NCBI RefSeq assembly: GCF_910594005.1
Contig: NC_057838.1
Coordinates: forward strand, 34,960,001 to 35,024,000
Origin: Cervus elaphus
Taxonomy: Eukaryota > Chordata > Mammalia > Artiodactyla > Cervidae
Length of the DNA: 64,000 nucleotides
Direction: 5' to 3'
A program made the position numbers and the translations under genes. This document shows positions 22,049 to 33,713 of this stretch, piece by piece (the first letter of the stretch is position 1; each line of letters begins with the position of its first letter). The notes beneath the pieces were generated by a model that was not told the DNA's origin, made no database searches, and worked only from the letters and a program-made list of their open reading frames with translations.

Positions 22049-22395
22049 AGCCATGCTCCCTCCATAGGCTCTCGAGGAAGATTTGTTCTTGCCTCTTCCA
22101 GCTTCTGGTGGCTACTAGCCTTTCATGGCTCTCAGGCATGTCACTCCACTCTCTGTATCCACAGTCACATTGCCTTCCTCTTCTGTTTGTCTGAAATTTC
22201 CCCTGCCTCATCTTTATAAGGATATTAATGATTGCATTTAGGATCTACCTTGATTAGCCAGGATAATTTCCCCCCTTAGAGATCCTTCGTGTAATCACAT
22301 CTGCAAAAATCCCTTTTCCATGTAAGGTATGATTTATAGATGGAAGGGATTAGGACTGCATACCTTTGGGGACCATGATGTGGCCTAATACAATA
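22049..22395 (+). mobile_element. Unnamed old interspersed repeat (copy 2)
   Basis: Landmarks ccttgattagccaggataatttcc, taaggatattaatgattgcattt and taggactgcatacctttggggacc place it in the same family as 17868-18285. Its 5' part is cut off at the L1 boundary. Confidence 0.5.
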
Positions 22396-23934
22396 TTTGT
22401 CTTGCAAAATGCAAACCCCTAAATAGGTCTCTGGTAATGATAGCAAAAATCACAGGTACAGGTCGATTCATATCAGACCTAGAACCATGTTTCATTACTG
22501 ACAGGAAGCCAGGGAGTTGCACGTTCCAAACACACTTAAGTTTTCAGGTGAAGATTGTCGAACAGAAAATTTCAAGGAAGAGAAGGCCTATTTCTGCTGC
22601 ACTCAAGAGAGAGCACTCCTAAGAGATTCATATTATCGGATAATAATTCTTACATTGAGTAGAAAACTGTTAAAGCTACATTGTTGCTTGATATTCATTT
22701 GGTCACACATTTATTATTCACATGTTACTAATTCAGTGACATTTGTACTAGACATTGTGTTAGGGGCAGTGAAGACCAGAGACATGTCACTATATAGCAC
22801 CTGCACTCAGGATGCATATACAGTATGTGTATAGTAAAGTCTAAGCAAGACAAAAGAACAAATTCAGCCACAAAAAGGTACTAGGATTTTTTTTCTTTAA
22901 AGTATTGTTTTAATCTGGCACCACAATTGCTGCCACCTATGGAAAGTTTGGAAAACCATAGCATAGTGAACCTTTCAAAGAAAAAAGGACCACGTCAATT
23001 CAAAACAGCCACTTTAAGATAGTACTGTGTGGCATTAATATTAAAATTCTATTCATAGTATCTGTTATTTATATCTGCAATTTTCAAAAGGCATCAATAT
23101 ATTCTTCTTGACCAATGATTTGGAACAGGGAAATGTTATGGTCTAATAAAATGTACACTATCGTATGTATCCTGGAAAGCAAGGAAGAAAAAAAGAATTT
23201 TCAAACATGATCTGAGTTATGCTCATATGCATGTGTTTATCAAACTCTGATATTGCCCCCCCCCCCTGCCTTTTAGTTTGATGCATATAATTATTTAAGG
23301 TCTGCGAAACTCCAGTTTGCCCTGAAAGCATGGAGAGTGTAATGTAATCGTCATCCAGTGGTAATTAACAATCCATCCTTTTGGAGATTCATTGTCCAAG
23401 TCTACCCACTGGATAATTGCAACACTTAACTTCTTGTACCTTTCTGGAGTCTTGAATAAGACAATCTTACTTTCACTAGCATAAAACTTAAGCTAGGTGA
23501 AGACATCCCAATGCTAAAAACTGAGGCAGATTTTTTTAAAAATAATAATGAAATGTGACTAACCAGCATCCACCATATTGACTAACTGATAATATTCCTT
23601 ATGTGTTTTAAAATATGTAAGGGAAAGGGAGTGGCTCAGAATTTAGTCTTACCACTGAAAGACCCACTCAGGGCCGGGTGCACTGTCCATGCATAGAATC
23701 CAAGGGCAATTAGAGGATGAGACACTGAAAATGTGAGAAAGCTCTGACAGTTTGGGTTGCTTGTTCTGGTTTTTCATAGAGTAAAGCAGTATTAGAGGTC
23801 TTGAGCATGACACATCCAAAGACAAAGAACAGATTTAAAACCATTAGTTGGATTTTTCCTGATATGAATTCATATATTCAAGAGATATATAATGATAGTA
23901 ATTGATGGATGATAGATAGATAGGTATTGCTACT
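22396..23934. other. Repeat-poor region
   Basis: Mostly unrecognised sequence. A weak antisense L2-tail resemblance occurs near 22690-22840 (gtgttaggggcagtgaagacc). An 11-base C run lies at 23256-23266. No exon is supported. Confidence 0.4.
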
Positions 23935-24128
23935 CATCTTTTTCCTGTGTGCCCTGCACTCTGCTAAGCATTTTAAATGTGCAATTCTCATTTTATAGTT
24001 ATAACAATATTATGAAGCAGGTTATTTTCATTTTATAGATTAAACAGAAAAACACATCTTACCATGTAAATTGCCTGAGAAAGGTTAGAAAGTGAGGTTC
24101 TGGGATTTAAATACAGGTAATGTCACTC
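23935..24128 (-). mobile_element. MIR remnant
   Basis: Antisense MIR: gtgccctgcactctgctaagc, cattttatag, aacaatattatgaagcagg and tttatagattaaacag, ending gggatttaaatacagg. Confidence 0.65.
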
Positions 24129-24144
24129 AGGAGGTGAAGTTCTT

Positions 24145-24580
24145 GTGTATTCATTCAATCTATATTTGCTGAGAACCTGCTATGTGTCAGGATCTGTGCT
24201 AGACTATTGACATAAAAAGCCAACATGTAAATAGAGAAGGAGTTAAAATTCATGATGGCGTTGGGAGAGGAAAAGACCAGTATTTGAGATGCAGAATGGG
24301 GATGGGTGGCTCTGCTGAGAGGTGGTCAGATGAAGCCTCTCTGACAATGTGCTTTTGAAGCTAAGATCTTAAAAATGAGAAAGAGTTAATCACAGAGAAG
24401 AAAATCCCAGACAATGGGAACAGTTTATGTAAACTCATGGGTCTGAGGAGACTTCATGGAGAAGAAAAGTGAATTGTCCATGCCTCAAAAGATATTTAAC
24501 AAGCACAGAGGGTTTTCTAGGTGAGCAGGACCTATTGAACAAAGACTTGGTAGGTGAGAAGAAAATAAGTAGAATACTTT
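24145..24580 (-). mobile_element. L2 LINE 3' end
   Basis: Antisense L2: attcattcaatctatatttgctgag, ctatgtgtcaggatctgtgc, agatgaagcctctctgacaatgtgc and an internal agacaatgggaacag motif. It lies next to the MIR, as is common for these co-mobilised families. Confidence 0.7.
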
Positions 24581-24787
24581 TACTTATAGAACTGTGGTTA
24601 AGACCTTCTCCCAAACATAGAGTTGTGTTGTAAAAGACTTTAAAGGATTGAAAGTCCTTTTAATGTTCTCAGGTTTGCACTGATACTGTGCTTTTTTCCT
24701 GTCTGTGTGTTGTAGGGGGAAAAGAGAGTTTCATGTTACTGAAATACAACTAAAACATCCATCTTCTAATTAGAGATCATAGGGGTC

Positions 24788-24832
24788 TATCCCACTGGCC
24801 CATGTGAGGACCACAGTGGAACAGGGCAGGTG
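24788..24832. repeat. Degenerate direct repeat, copy A (copy B 26018-26062)
   Basis: atcccactggcccatgtgag followed by gaccacagtgg and gggcaggtg resembles 26018-26062 (atcccacaggcccacataag, gaccacagtag, agagcaggtg) with about seven mismatches in 45 bases. It matches no family I recognise. Confidence 0.6.
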
Positions 24833-24984
24833 CTTAGCTATGGAATCTGAGGTGGTAAAGCTTAAATTCTCCCACACAAACCAGGTGCCCTGCTTGGACC
24901 TAGATGCATCAACATGGGAAGTTCCTGAGTGGAGATTTTAATGCAATAGAATTTAAAAAGTCAGGTAAACAAACGAGAGTTTAG

Positions 24985-25270
24985 GTCAGAGATCAGCAAA
25001 TCCAGCCCAAGGACTGAATCCAGCTTACCATCTCGTTAGTTTATAGCTAGGAATATCTTTATATTTGTAATGGTTTGAAAACAAATGACACATGAAGATG
25101 AAATGATATTCAGATTTCACTATCAGTAAAGTTTCATTGGAATGCAGTCACATCCAAGGCTACTTTTGAGATACAGTGGCAGAGTTGAGTAATTGTGACA
25201 GAGGCTTTATGTGTGCTGCATAGCTGGAAATATTTACTATAGGGTATTCATGGAAAATCTTACTTAACTC
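24985..25270 (+). mobile_element. hAT-type MER element
   Basis: Landmarks are gatcagcaaatccagccc, aagtttcattggaatgcagtcacatcc, ggcagagttgagtaattgtgacagagg and aaatatttactat. These match an ancient mammalian hAT consensus usually beginning caggggtcggcaaac. The exact family name is left open. Confidence 0.65.
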
Positions 25271-26909
25271 CTGGTATAGGTAGTGGAGGGGCCATGAGAG
25301 TATTATGGAGGGTATTGTAACTCTGATTCAAGGATCAGGGATGTTTTTCTGAGGCTAAAGTTGGAGCTGGCAATTCACGATGGAAATTGAGCTAGATATA
25401 ACAAAATTCCAGAGATGAAAATAAGTGTGTGTGTGTATGTATATATGTATGTAGAGAAAAGAGTTTGCCAACCCCAAACATAAGCAGAGGTAAAGATAAG
25501 GCCATTCAGGATATAGCAGTGTCCCAACACCCCAACTGTACAGCCAGCCCCTTCTCCTAAACACACACAGTGTTGGTGACATCATATTGCCAAGGCTCAG
25601 TTCATTACCAAATAAGTGGGACAAGGATCAAAGGCTGTGAGTTCAGAGTTCAATCCTGGAGGCTATAGAGATCTGGGAAGGTTCCATAGAGGAGGAGAAA
25701 GAAGAAGAGAAAAAGGAGAGGGGGGAAGGTGGAGCAAGCATTATTCCAGACTTTGAAATTGAACAAGTAGGTGGGGTTCCCAGATATCAGAGCTACCAGA
25801 ACAGACTCCAAGAAATCAGGCTGTTTTAACTATTTGGAAGCTCTTGCCTCAAGCACGCGATCCCATCAGATAGAATTTTACAGGACTTGAGACTTTCTTA
25901 CTGAAGAGTGTTCTCCAGTTTGCGCTGAGTTTGTACTTCACTGTTTTGTGAGTTGGGTTGGAGGCAACCTAAATTAAACCCAGTCTTGTCATTTTCTCAT
26001 AAAATACAAGGGCAGCGCAATCCCACAGGCCCACATAAGGACCACAGTAGACAGAGCAGGTGATTTGCAGTTTTCAAACCATGAGAAAAATGCCCACAGT
26101 TCATGACTTACAACTAATAACGGCTCTGCATCTAGTCACTTAACTCAGGAATCTTAGGGAAGTTGAAAAGTCTCCATCTCCCCTTAGCTCTGGTATACCT
26201 ATCAAGGTTAGGATGAGCATGGCTAGTGTAGAAGTTAATTATGACTGCCAGAAGTTACTGAAAATCTCGTATCTTATTACACACACCTTAAACCTGAAAT
26301 CAGAATAAACATCCTGACCTTTAGAGCATTCTGGAAAGTAGAAACAAATATCCTGAGGAGAAGAAGGCATCCAACTCTGCCTATCTTTGCAAAGATGAGA
26401 ATTCAGAGTTTCACCAAGCATCCCAAGGTGAGAAGGATCTTGGCCCCTGGGTATGCAGTTGAGGGAGCTTCTCCCAGGTCCCTGGACTGCTCTCTTCATC
26501 TGCAACAGACATTCAGTTATTTTTTTGCCATTCTTACATTAAGGGGAAGGTTTCAGGTTAATGCTGAAATATCTGTAAGACTTGCTAATCCCTCTCCCTC
26601 TTTTTATAAGGAAAAAAAAAAGTAGCCTTAAACTAAAATCTATCTGCATAGAATGGACAGTTTAGCAAGTGAAAATACAAATAATCTCAAATAAACAAAA
26701 GAATTCTTGTTTAGGATATGTATTATCCTGTACCCCATGCGGTATTTGGGTGTACTTCTGCTAAATGATTTGTCACTTATCTGAAGTTCAAACTTTAACT
26801 GAGCATCCTCAGTTTCATTTTATCCAGAAACCCTACTTCTGCAGGCAGTGGTGGCTAACCCAAAGTTTTGATTGTTTGGTTTTCATCATACTGACTACTG
26901 CTTTTCTGC
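25271..26909. other. Mostly unique sequence with simple repeats
   Basis: Contains a TG/TA-rich microsatellite at 25420-25455, a GA-rich stretch at 25690-25733 and the second copy of the degenerate direct repeat at 26018-26062. Short open frames here lack any recognisable protein motif. Confidence 0.4.
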
Positions 26910-27275
26910 ATGTGGAAAGTTAGATTCTTGTTCAGCAGCTACTCACTCTTCCCTCCCTCTCTGCTGCCTGGAGGGTTCTTTCCCCACCCCAGCGATGCTG
27001 GGATTGGTTGTGTGACTTGCCTTGGCCAGTGGAATGTGAGTAGAAGTGTCCAGTGCCAGTTTCAAACCTCAGGCAGCCTCTGTCCCTTAGTTCTAGGCCC
27101 CAGAATGACACACGCGGCGCGGACCTGCACCCAGGAGCCTGATCAACGTAACTTGCTTAACCGACAAGAGCGGCCGGACGGCAGCCCCTCTGCAGCCCCA
27201 CGCGTGTGAGGGTAAACTCAGATTATTGTGAGCCACTGAGTTAGACGAGGTTTAGCAACAAGGTTATTGTGAACA
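26910..27275 (+). mobile_element. MLT1-like (MaLR) LTR
   Basis: Diverged sense LTR: cagcgatgctgggattggttgtgtgacttgcc, ggccagtggaatgtgagtagaagtg, and at the 3' end gtgagccactgagtta. The middle (27110-27200) is unusually CpG-rich for such an old element. The plus-strand open frame 26910-27209 is judged spurious. Confidence 0.65.
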
Positions 27276-27639
27276 TGTGTATACCTCTGGTTTAGGTAGT
27301 GACAGAAAGCTTTCTTTTCATGTTAATATATTTTATGTACAAATTATGCATCAATTTAAATAAAAATATTAAGTGATATCAGTTTAGATGTTACAGGAAT
27401 ATGTTAGAATTTGTGAAGATGGAGTTTAAATGATTGAGATTTAAAGAAAGCTTCACTTGAACGCCCACATCTCTCCCAGTCTAGCCTTTTAGGCACAGTG
27501 GGCACAGTGGGGTAGAAGTGAAGTCAGACTTCTCAGATGGGACCTGGACCTAGTCACAACTTAGACTGGGCCTTGAGCCCATGGGATGGGACTAACACCT
27601 ACTGTCTTTTAATTGAAACCACTCATCCGATGTTAGAAC
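27276..27639. other. Unassigned sequence
   Basis: AT-rich, with no recognised element. The flank of the LTR-like palindrome. Confidence 0.35.
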
Positions 27640-28110
27640 TTAATGAAACTCAGGATCTTTTGTGTTGTTGCAGAAAGAATTCATTGTGAAGCAAATGATA
27701 GGCATAGAGTGAATATATTAGCTTAGGAGACTTGTGAGAGATATAAGCAGGCACGCAAGGGAACACATCCCTGAGAGCAAAGAGGGCTACATTTTTATAC
27801 ACACAAAAAAGTGAGGGGGGAAGAAGGCCACCTTCCTCCTCATTTTTGGGCAGACATCATGTCTTATATTGTTAAAACATAGATGTTTTATTATATGTCA
27901 CCACCCTTTTGCTAATATACATATGATTTAAACAGTGTCATGACCGTCCTGGTTAGATCATCTAGAGTCGAAGGAGGAACTAATGATGTAAGCCGTGATG
28001 TCTGCCCCAAAATGAGGAAGAAGATGGTTTTATTCCCTCCTCACTTTTTTGTGGGTATAAAAATGTAGCCCTCTTTGCCCTCAGGGATGTGCTCCTTTGC
28101 CTGTGGTTTT
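27640..28110. mobile_element. LTR-like sequence in head-to-head inverted arrangement
   Basis: Arm A (about 27747-27861) and arm B (about 27996-28106) are reverse complements over roughly 110 bases with few differences. They are separated by a 134-bp spacer. Each arm holds tataaaaatgtag or its complement next to gccctctttg. The TATA-like boxes face outward on opposite strands (minus in arm A; plus in arm B at 28056). Upstream of arm A, 27650-27745 (gcagaaagaattcattgtgaagc) reads like LTR R/U5 in antisense. I interpret this as two retroviral-type LTR pieces joined head to head. No viral coding sequence is present. Confidence 0.55.
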
Positions 28111-28120
28111 GGTATAATGT

Positions 28121-28437
28121 GGGCTTCCCTGAAAGCTCAGCTGGTAAAGAATCTGCCTGCAATGGAGGGAGTCCCCAGTTCCATTCCTAGGTTGGGAAGA
28201 TCTTCTGGAGAAGAGATAGGCTACCCACTCCAGTATTCTTGGGCTTCCCTGTGGCTCAGCTGGTAAAGAATCCGTCTGCAATATGGGGGACCTGGGTTCA
28301 ATCCCTGGGTTGGGAAGATCCCCTGGAGAAGGGAAAAGCTACCCACTCCGGTATTCTGGCCTAAAGAGTTCCATGCATTCTATAGTCCATGGGGTTGCAA
28401 AGAGTCAGGCATGACTGAGCGACTTTCTCTTTCACTT
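28121..28437 (+). mobile_element. Bov-tA SINE, dimeric
   Basis: Two tRNA-Glu-like heads (gggcttccctgaaagctcagc and gggcttccctgtggctcagc) precede one Bov-A tail ending atgactgagcgactttctc. A possible imperfect duplication, ggtataatgt (28111-28120) and ggtaaatgtc (28438-28447), flanks it. Same architecture as 1224-1541. Confidence 0.9.
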
Positions 28438-28566
28438 GGTAAATGTCCTATTTCACCTAGTTTTTTCCCTTTTCACTTACACTCCTGTCTTGGCTACATG
28501 CAGAAATGCTACTCTTCAAGGACCGTTGACTCCTTGACTTCACATAACAAGATTCATACCCCGTAT

Positions 28567-28582
28567 CTACTGTCTTATGTTT
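28567..28582. repeat. L1 target-site duplication, left copy
   Basis: ctactgtcttatgttt, identical to 36047-36062. It defines the L1 3' boundary on the minus strand. Confidence 0.95.
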
Positions 28583-28917
28583 GTTTGTTTGTTTGTTTTA
28601 TTATTATTATTTTTTTTTCCAGTGGGTTTTGTCATACATTGATATGAATCAGCCATGGATTTACATGTATTCCCAATCCCGATCCCCCCTCCCACCTCCC
28701 TCTCCACCCGATTCCTCTGGGTCTTCCCAGTGCACCAGGCCCGAGCACTTGTCTCATGCATCCCACCTGGGCTGGTGATCTGTTTCACCATAGATAGTAT
28801 ACATGCTGTTCTTTTGAAATATCCCACCCTCACATTCTCCCACAAAGTTCAAAAGTCTGTTCTGTATTTCTGTGTCTCTTTTTCTGTTTTGCATATAGGG
28901 TTATCGTTATCACCTTT

Positions 28918-31900
28918 CTAAATTCCATATATATGTGTTAGTATGCTGTAATGTTCTTTATCTTTCTGGCTTACTTCACTCTCTATAATGGGCTCCAGCT
29001 TCATCCATCTCATTAGGACTGGTTCAAATGAATTCTTTTTAATGGCTGAGTAATATTCCATGGTGTATATGTACCACAGCTTCCTTATCCTTTCGTCTGC
29101 TGATGGGCATCTAGGTTGCTTCCATGTCCTGGCTATTATAAACAGTGCTGCGATGAACATTGGGGTGCACGTGTCTCTTTCAGATCTGGTTTCCTCAGTG
29201 TGTATGCCCAGAAGTGGGATTGCTGGGTCATATGGCAGTTCTATTTCCAGTTTTTTAAGAAATCTCCACACTGTTTTCCATAGCGGCTGCACTAGTTTGC
29301 ATTCCCACCAACAGTGTAAGAGGGTTCCCTTTTCTCCACACCCTCTCCAGCATTTATTGCTTGTAGACTTTTGGATAGCAGCCATCCTGACTGGCATGTA
29401 ATGGTACCTCATTGTGGTTTTGATTTGCATTTCTCTAATAATGAGTGATGTTGAGCATCTTTTCATGTGTTTGTTAGCCATCTGTATGTCTTCTTTGGAG
29501 AAATGTCTGTTTAGTTCTCTGGCCCATTTTTTTATTGGGTCATTTATTTTTCTGGAATTGAGCTGCAGGAGTTGCTTGTATATTTTTGAGATTAATCCTT
29601 TGTCTGTTTCTTCATTTGCTATTATTTTCTCCCAATCTGAGGGCTGTCTTTTCACCTTACTTATAGTTTCCTTTGTAGTGCAAAAGCTTTTAAGTTTCAT
29701 TAGGTCCCATTTGTTTAGTTTTGCTTTTATTTCCAATATTCTGGGAGGTGGGTCATAGAGGATCTTGCTGTGATTTATGTCGGAGAGTGTTTTGCCTATG
29801 TTCTCCTCTAGGAGTTTTATAGTTTCTGGTCTTACATTTAGATCTTTAATCCATTTTGAGTTTATTTCTGTGTATGGTGTTAGAAAGTGTTCTAGTTTCA
29901 TTCTTTTACAAGTGGTTGACCAGTTTTCCCAGCACCACTTGTTAAAGAGGTTGTCTTTTTTCCATTGTATATCCTTGCCTCCTTTGTCAAAGATAAGGTG
30001 TCCATAGGTTCGTGGATTTATCTCTGGGCTTTCTATTCTGTTCCATTGATCTATATTTCTGTCTTTGTGCCAGTACCATACTGTCTTGATGACTGTGGCT
30101 TTGTAGTAGAGTCTGAAGTCAGGCAGGTTGATTCCTCCAGTTCCATTCTTCTTTCTCAAGATTATTTTGGCTATTCGAGGTTTTTTGTATTTCCATACAA
30201 ATTGTGAAATTCTTTGGTCTAGTTCTGTGAAAAATACCGTTGGTAGCTTGATAGGGATTGCATTGAATCTATAGACTGCTTTGGATAGAATAGCCATTTT
30301 GACAATATTGATTCTTCCAATCCATGAACACGGTATGTTTCTCCATCTGTTTGTGTCCTCTTTGATTTCTTTCATCAGTGTTTTATAGTTTTCTATGTAT
30401 AGGTCCTTTGTTTCTTTAGGTAGATATACTCCTAAGTATTTTATTCTTTTTGTTGCAATGGTGAATGGTATTGTTTCCTTAATTTCTCTTTTTGTTTTTT
30501 CATTGTTAGTATATAGGAATGCAAGGGATTTCTGTGTGTTAATTTTATATCCTGCAACTTTACTATATTCATTGATTAGCTCTAGTAATTTTCTGGTAGA
30601 GTCTTTAGGGTTTTCTATATAGAGGATCATGTCATCTGCAAACAGTGAGAGTTTTACTTCTTCTTTTCCTATCTGGATTCCTTTTACTTCTTTTTCTGCT
30701 CTGATTGCTGTGGCCAGAACTTCCAACACTATGTTGAATAGTAGTGGTGAGAGTGGGCACCCTTGTCTTGTTCCTGATTTCAGGGGAAATGCCTTCAATT
30801 TTTCACCATTGAGGGTGATGCTTGCTGTGGGTTTGTCATATATAGCTTTTATTATGTTGAGGTATGTTCCTTCTATTCCTGCTTTTTGGAGAGTTTTAAT
30901 CATAAATGAGTGTTGAATTTTGTCAAAGGCTTTCTCTGCATCTATTGAGATAATCATATGGTTTTTATCTTTCAATTTGTTAATGTGGTGTATTACATTG
31001 ATTGATTTGCAGATATTAAAGAATCCTTGCATTCCTGGGATAAAGCCCACTTGGTCGTGGTGTATGATTTTTTTAACATGTTGTTGGATTCTGTTTGCTA
31101 GAATTTTGTTAAGGATTTTTGCATCTATGTTCATCAGTGATATTGGCCTGTAGTTTTCTTTTTTTGTGGTATCTTTGTCTGGTTTTGGAATTAGGGTGAT
31201 GGTGGCCTCATAGAATGAGTTTGGAAGCTTACCTTCATCTGCAATTTTCTGGAAGAGTTTGAGTAAGATAGGTGTTAGCTCTTCTCTAAATTTTTGGTAG
31301 AATTCAGCTGTGAAGCCATCTGGTCCTGGGCTTTTGTTTGCTGGAAGATTTTTGATGACAGTTTCGATTTCCTTGCTTGTGATGGGTCTGTTAAGATCAT
31401 CTATTTCTTCCTGGTTCAGTTTTGGAAAGTTATACTTTTCTAAGAATTTGTCCATTTCATCCAAGTTGTCCATTTTATTGGCATAGAGCTGCTGGTAGTA
31501 GTCTCTTATGATCCTTTGTATTTCAGTGTTGTCTGTTGTGATCTCTCCATTTTCATTTCTAATTTTGTTAATTTGGTTTTTCTCTCTTTGTTTCTTAATG
31601 AGTCTTGCTAATGGTTTGTCAATTTTGTTTATTTTTTCAAAAAAACAGCTTTTAGCTTTGTTGATTTTTGCTATGGTCTCTTTAGTTTCTTTTGCATTTA
31701 TTTCTGCCCTGATTTTTAAGATTTCTTTCCTTCTGCTAACTCTGGGCTTCTTCATTTCTTCCTTCTCTAATTGCTTTAGGTGTAGAGTTAGGTTATTTAT
31801 TTGGCTTTTTTCTTGTTTCTTGATGTAAGCCTGTAATGCTATGAACCTTCCCCTTAGCACTGCTTTTACAGTGTCCCATAGGTTTTGGGTTGTTGTGTTT

Positions 31901-32735
31901 TCATTTTCATTCATTTCTATACATATTTTGATTTCTTTTTTGATTTCTTCTATGATTTGTTGGTTATTCAGAAGCGTGTTATTTAGCCTCCATATGTTTG
32001 AAGTTTTAACAATTTTTTTCCTGTAATTGAGATCTAATCTTACTGCACTGTGGTCAGAAAAGATGACTGGAATGATTTCAATTTTTTGAATTTTCCAAGA
32101 CCAGATTTATGGCCCAGGATGTGATCTATTCTGGAGAATGTTCCGTGTGCACTTGAGAAAAAGGTGAAGTTGATTGTTTTGGGGTGAAATGTCCTATAGA
32201 TATCAATTAGGTCTAGCTGGTCCAGTGTGTCATTTAAGGTTTGTGTTTCCTTGTTAATTTTCTGTTTAGTTGATCTATCCATAGTTGTGAGTGGGGTATT
32301 AAAGTCTCCCACTATTATTGTGTTACTATTAATTTCCTCTTTCATACTCGTTAGCGTTTGCCGTACATATTGCGGTGCTCCTATGTTGGGTGCATATATA
32401 TTTATAATTGTTATATCTTCTTCTTTGATTGATCCTTTGATCATTATGTAGTGTCCTTCTTTGTCTCTTTTCACATCCTTTATTTGAAAGTCTATTTTAT
32501 CTGATATGAGTATTGCGACTCCTGCTTTCTTTTGGTCTCCGTTTGCATGAAATATTTTTTTCCAGCCCTTCACTTTTAGTCTGTATGTGTCTCTTGTTTT
32601 GAGGTGGGTCTCTTGTAGACAGCATATATAGGGGTCTTGTTTTTGTATCCATTCAGCCAATCTTTGTCTTTTGGTTGGGGCATTCAACCCATTTACATTG
32701 AGGGTAATTATTGATAGGTGTGGTCCCGTTGCCAT
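28918..32735 (-). pseudogene. L1 ORF2 (endonuclease/reverse transcriptase), one frameshift
   Basis: The composite frame is about 1,270 codons, the expected ORF2p size. Endonuclease domain, residues 1-216: N13, E42 (CLQETH), Y114, D144 and N146 (VGDFN) and D204 (RIDHI) are all present, matching the apurinic-type endonuclease active site. The frame is lost in a run of six T at 32082-32087; the related copy at 63439-63445 has seven A. The last endonuclease motif (SDH) therefore falls in the next frame. Downstream, 31914-28918 is open for 998 codons. It contains the Z-like SPGPDGFTAEFY, IDAEKAFDKI, GTRQGCPLSPLLFN and the catalytic FADD at about residue 700. A CX3CX7HX4C cysteine motif (CWRGC...HCWWEC) lies about 130 residues before the end. 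In known L1s this protein nicks target DNA and primes reverse transcription. One base separates this copy from an open frame. Confidence 0.95.
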
Positions 32736-32786
32736 TTACTTTGTTGTTTTGGGTTCATGTTTATACAACCTTTCTGTATTTCCTGT

Positions 32787-33713
32787 CTAGAGAAGATCCT
32801 TTAGCATTTGTTGAAGAGCTGGTTTGGTGGTGCTGAATTCTCTCAGCTTTTGCTTATCTGTAAAGCTTTTGAATTCTCCTTCATATCTGAATGAGATCCT
32901 TGCTGGATACAGTAATCTAGGTTGTAGGTTATTCTCTTTCATTACTTTCAGTACGTCCTGCCATTCCCTTCTGGCCTGGAGGGTTTCTATTGAAAGATCA
33001 GCTGTTATCCTTATGGGAATCCCTTTGTGTGTTATTTGTTGTTTTTCCCTTGCTGCTTTTAATATTTGTTCTTTGTGTTTGATCTTTGTTAATTTGATTA
33101 ATATGTGTCTTGGGGTGTTTCGCCTTGGGTTTATCCTGTTTGGGACTCTCTGGGTTTCTTGGACTTGGGTGGCTATTTCCTTCCCCATTTTAGGGAAGTT
33201 TTCAGCTATTATCTCCTCGAGTATTTTCTCATGGCCTTTCTTTTTGTCTTCTTCTTCTGGAACTCCTATGATTCGAATGTTGGGGCATTTCACAGTGTCC
33301 CAGAGGTCCCTGAGGTTGTCCTCATTTCTTTTGATCCTTTTTTCTTTTTTCCTCTCTGCTTCATTTATTTCCACCATTTTATCTTCTACCTCACTTATCC
33401 TATCTTCTGCCTCCGTTATTCTACTTTTGGTTCCCTCCAGAGTGTTTTTGATCTCATTCATTGCATTATTCATTTTTAATTGACTCTTTTTTATTTCTTC
33501 TAGGTCTTTATTAAACAGTTCTTGAATCTTTTCAATCTTTGTTTCCAGGCTATTTATCTGTAACTCCATTTTGTTTTCAAGATTTTGGATCATTTTTATT
33601 ATCATTATTCTAAATTCTTTTTCAGGTAGATTCCCTATCTCCTCCTCTTTTGTTTGACTTGGTGGGCATTTTTCATGTTCCTTTACCTGTTGGGTATTTC
33701 TTTGCCTTTTCAT
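32787..33713 (-). CDS. L1 ORF1 RNA-binding chaperone protein
   Basis: An intact 308-codon frame, the usual length for ruminant L1 ORF1p. Residues about 35-140 are rich in E/K with heptad-like spacing (coiled coil, trimerisation in known ORF1p). About 143-238 is an RRM-like domain with NIRIIGVPEEE (145-155) and RHILIKL (202-208). 239-308 is the C-terminal domain with the conserved SIETLQARREWQ and LYPARISF blocks. The known role is binding L1 RNA in trimers to form the ribonucleoprotein with ORF2p. Translation would depend on the 2.3-kb 5' UTR upstream. The 51-bp gap to ORF2 fits the usual unconventional ORF2 initiation. Frame and motifs look undamaged, but expression cannot be judged from sequence. 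Confidence 0.95.
   Translation of the reverse strand: MKRQRNTQQVKEHEKCPPSQTKEEEIGNLPEKEFRIMIIKMIQNLENKMELQINSLETKIEKIQELFNKDLEEIKKSQLKMNNAMNEIKNTLEGTKSRITEAEDRISEVEDKMVEINEAERKKEKRIKRNEDNLRDLWDTVKCPNIRIIGVPEEEDKKKGHEKILEEIIAENFPKMGKEIATQVQETQRVPNRINPRRNTPRHILIKLTKIKHKEQILKAAREKQQITHKGIPIRITADLSIETLQARREWQDVLKVMKENNLQPRLLYPARISFRYEGEFKSFTDKQKLREFSTTKPALQQMLKDLL

Noticed and set aside
26910..27209. 99-codon plus-strand frame
   Set aside because: It lies inside an MLT1-like LTR and reflects its CpG-rich middle.
29060..31153. Several plus-strand open frames of 75-114 codons
   Set aside because: They are antisense to the long open L1 ORF2 frame and arise from its codon composition.
32824..33483. 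219-codon plus-strand open frame opposite L1 ORF1
   Set aside because: It is a shadow of ORF1 on the other strand; the peptide is low in complexity and has no independent motif.
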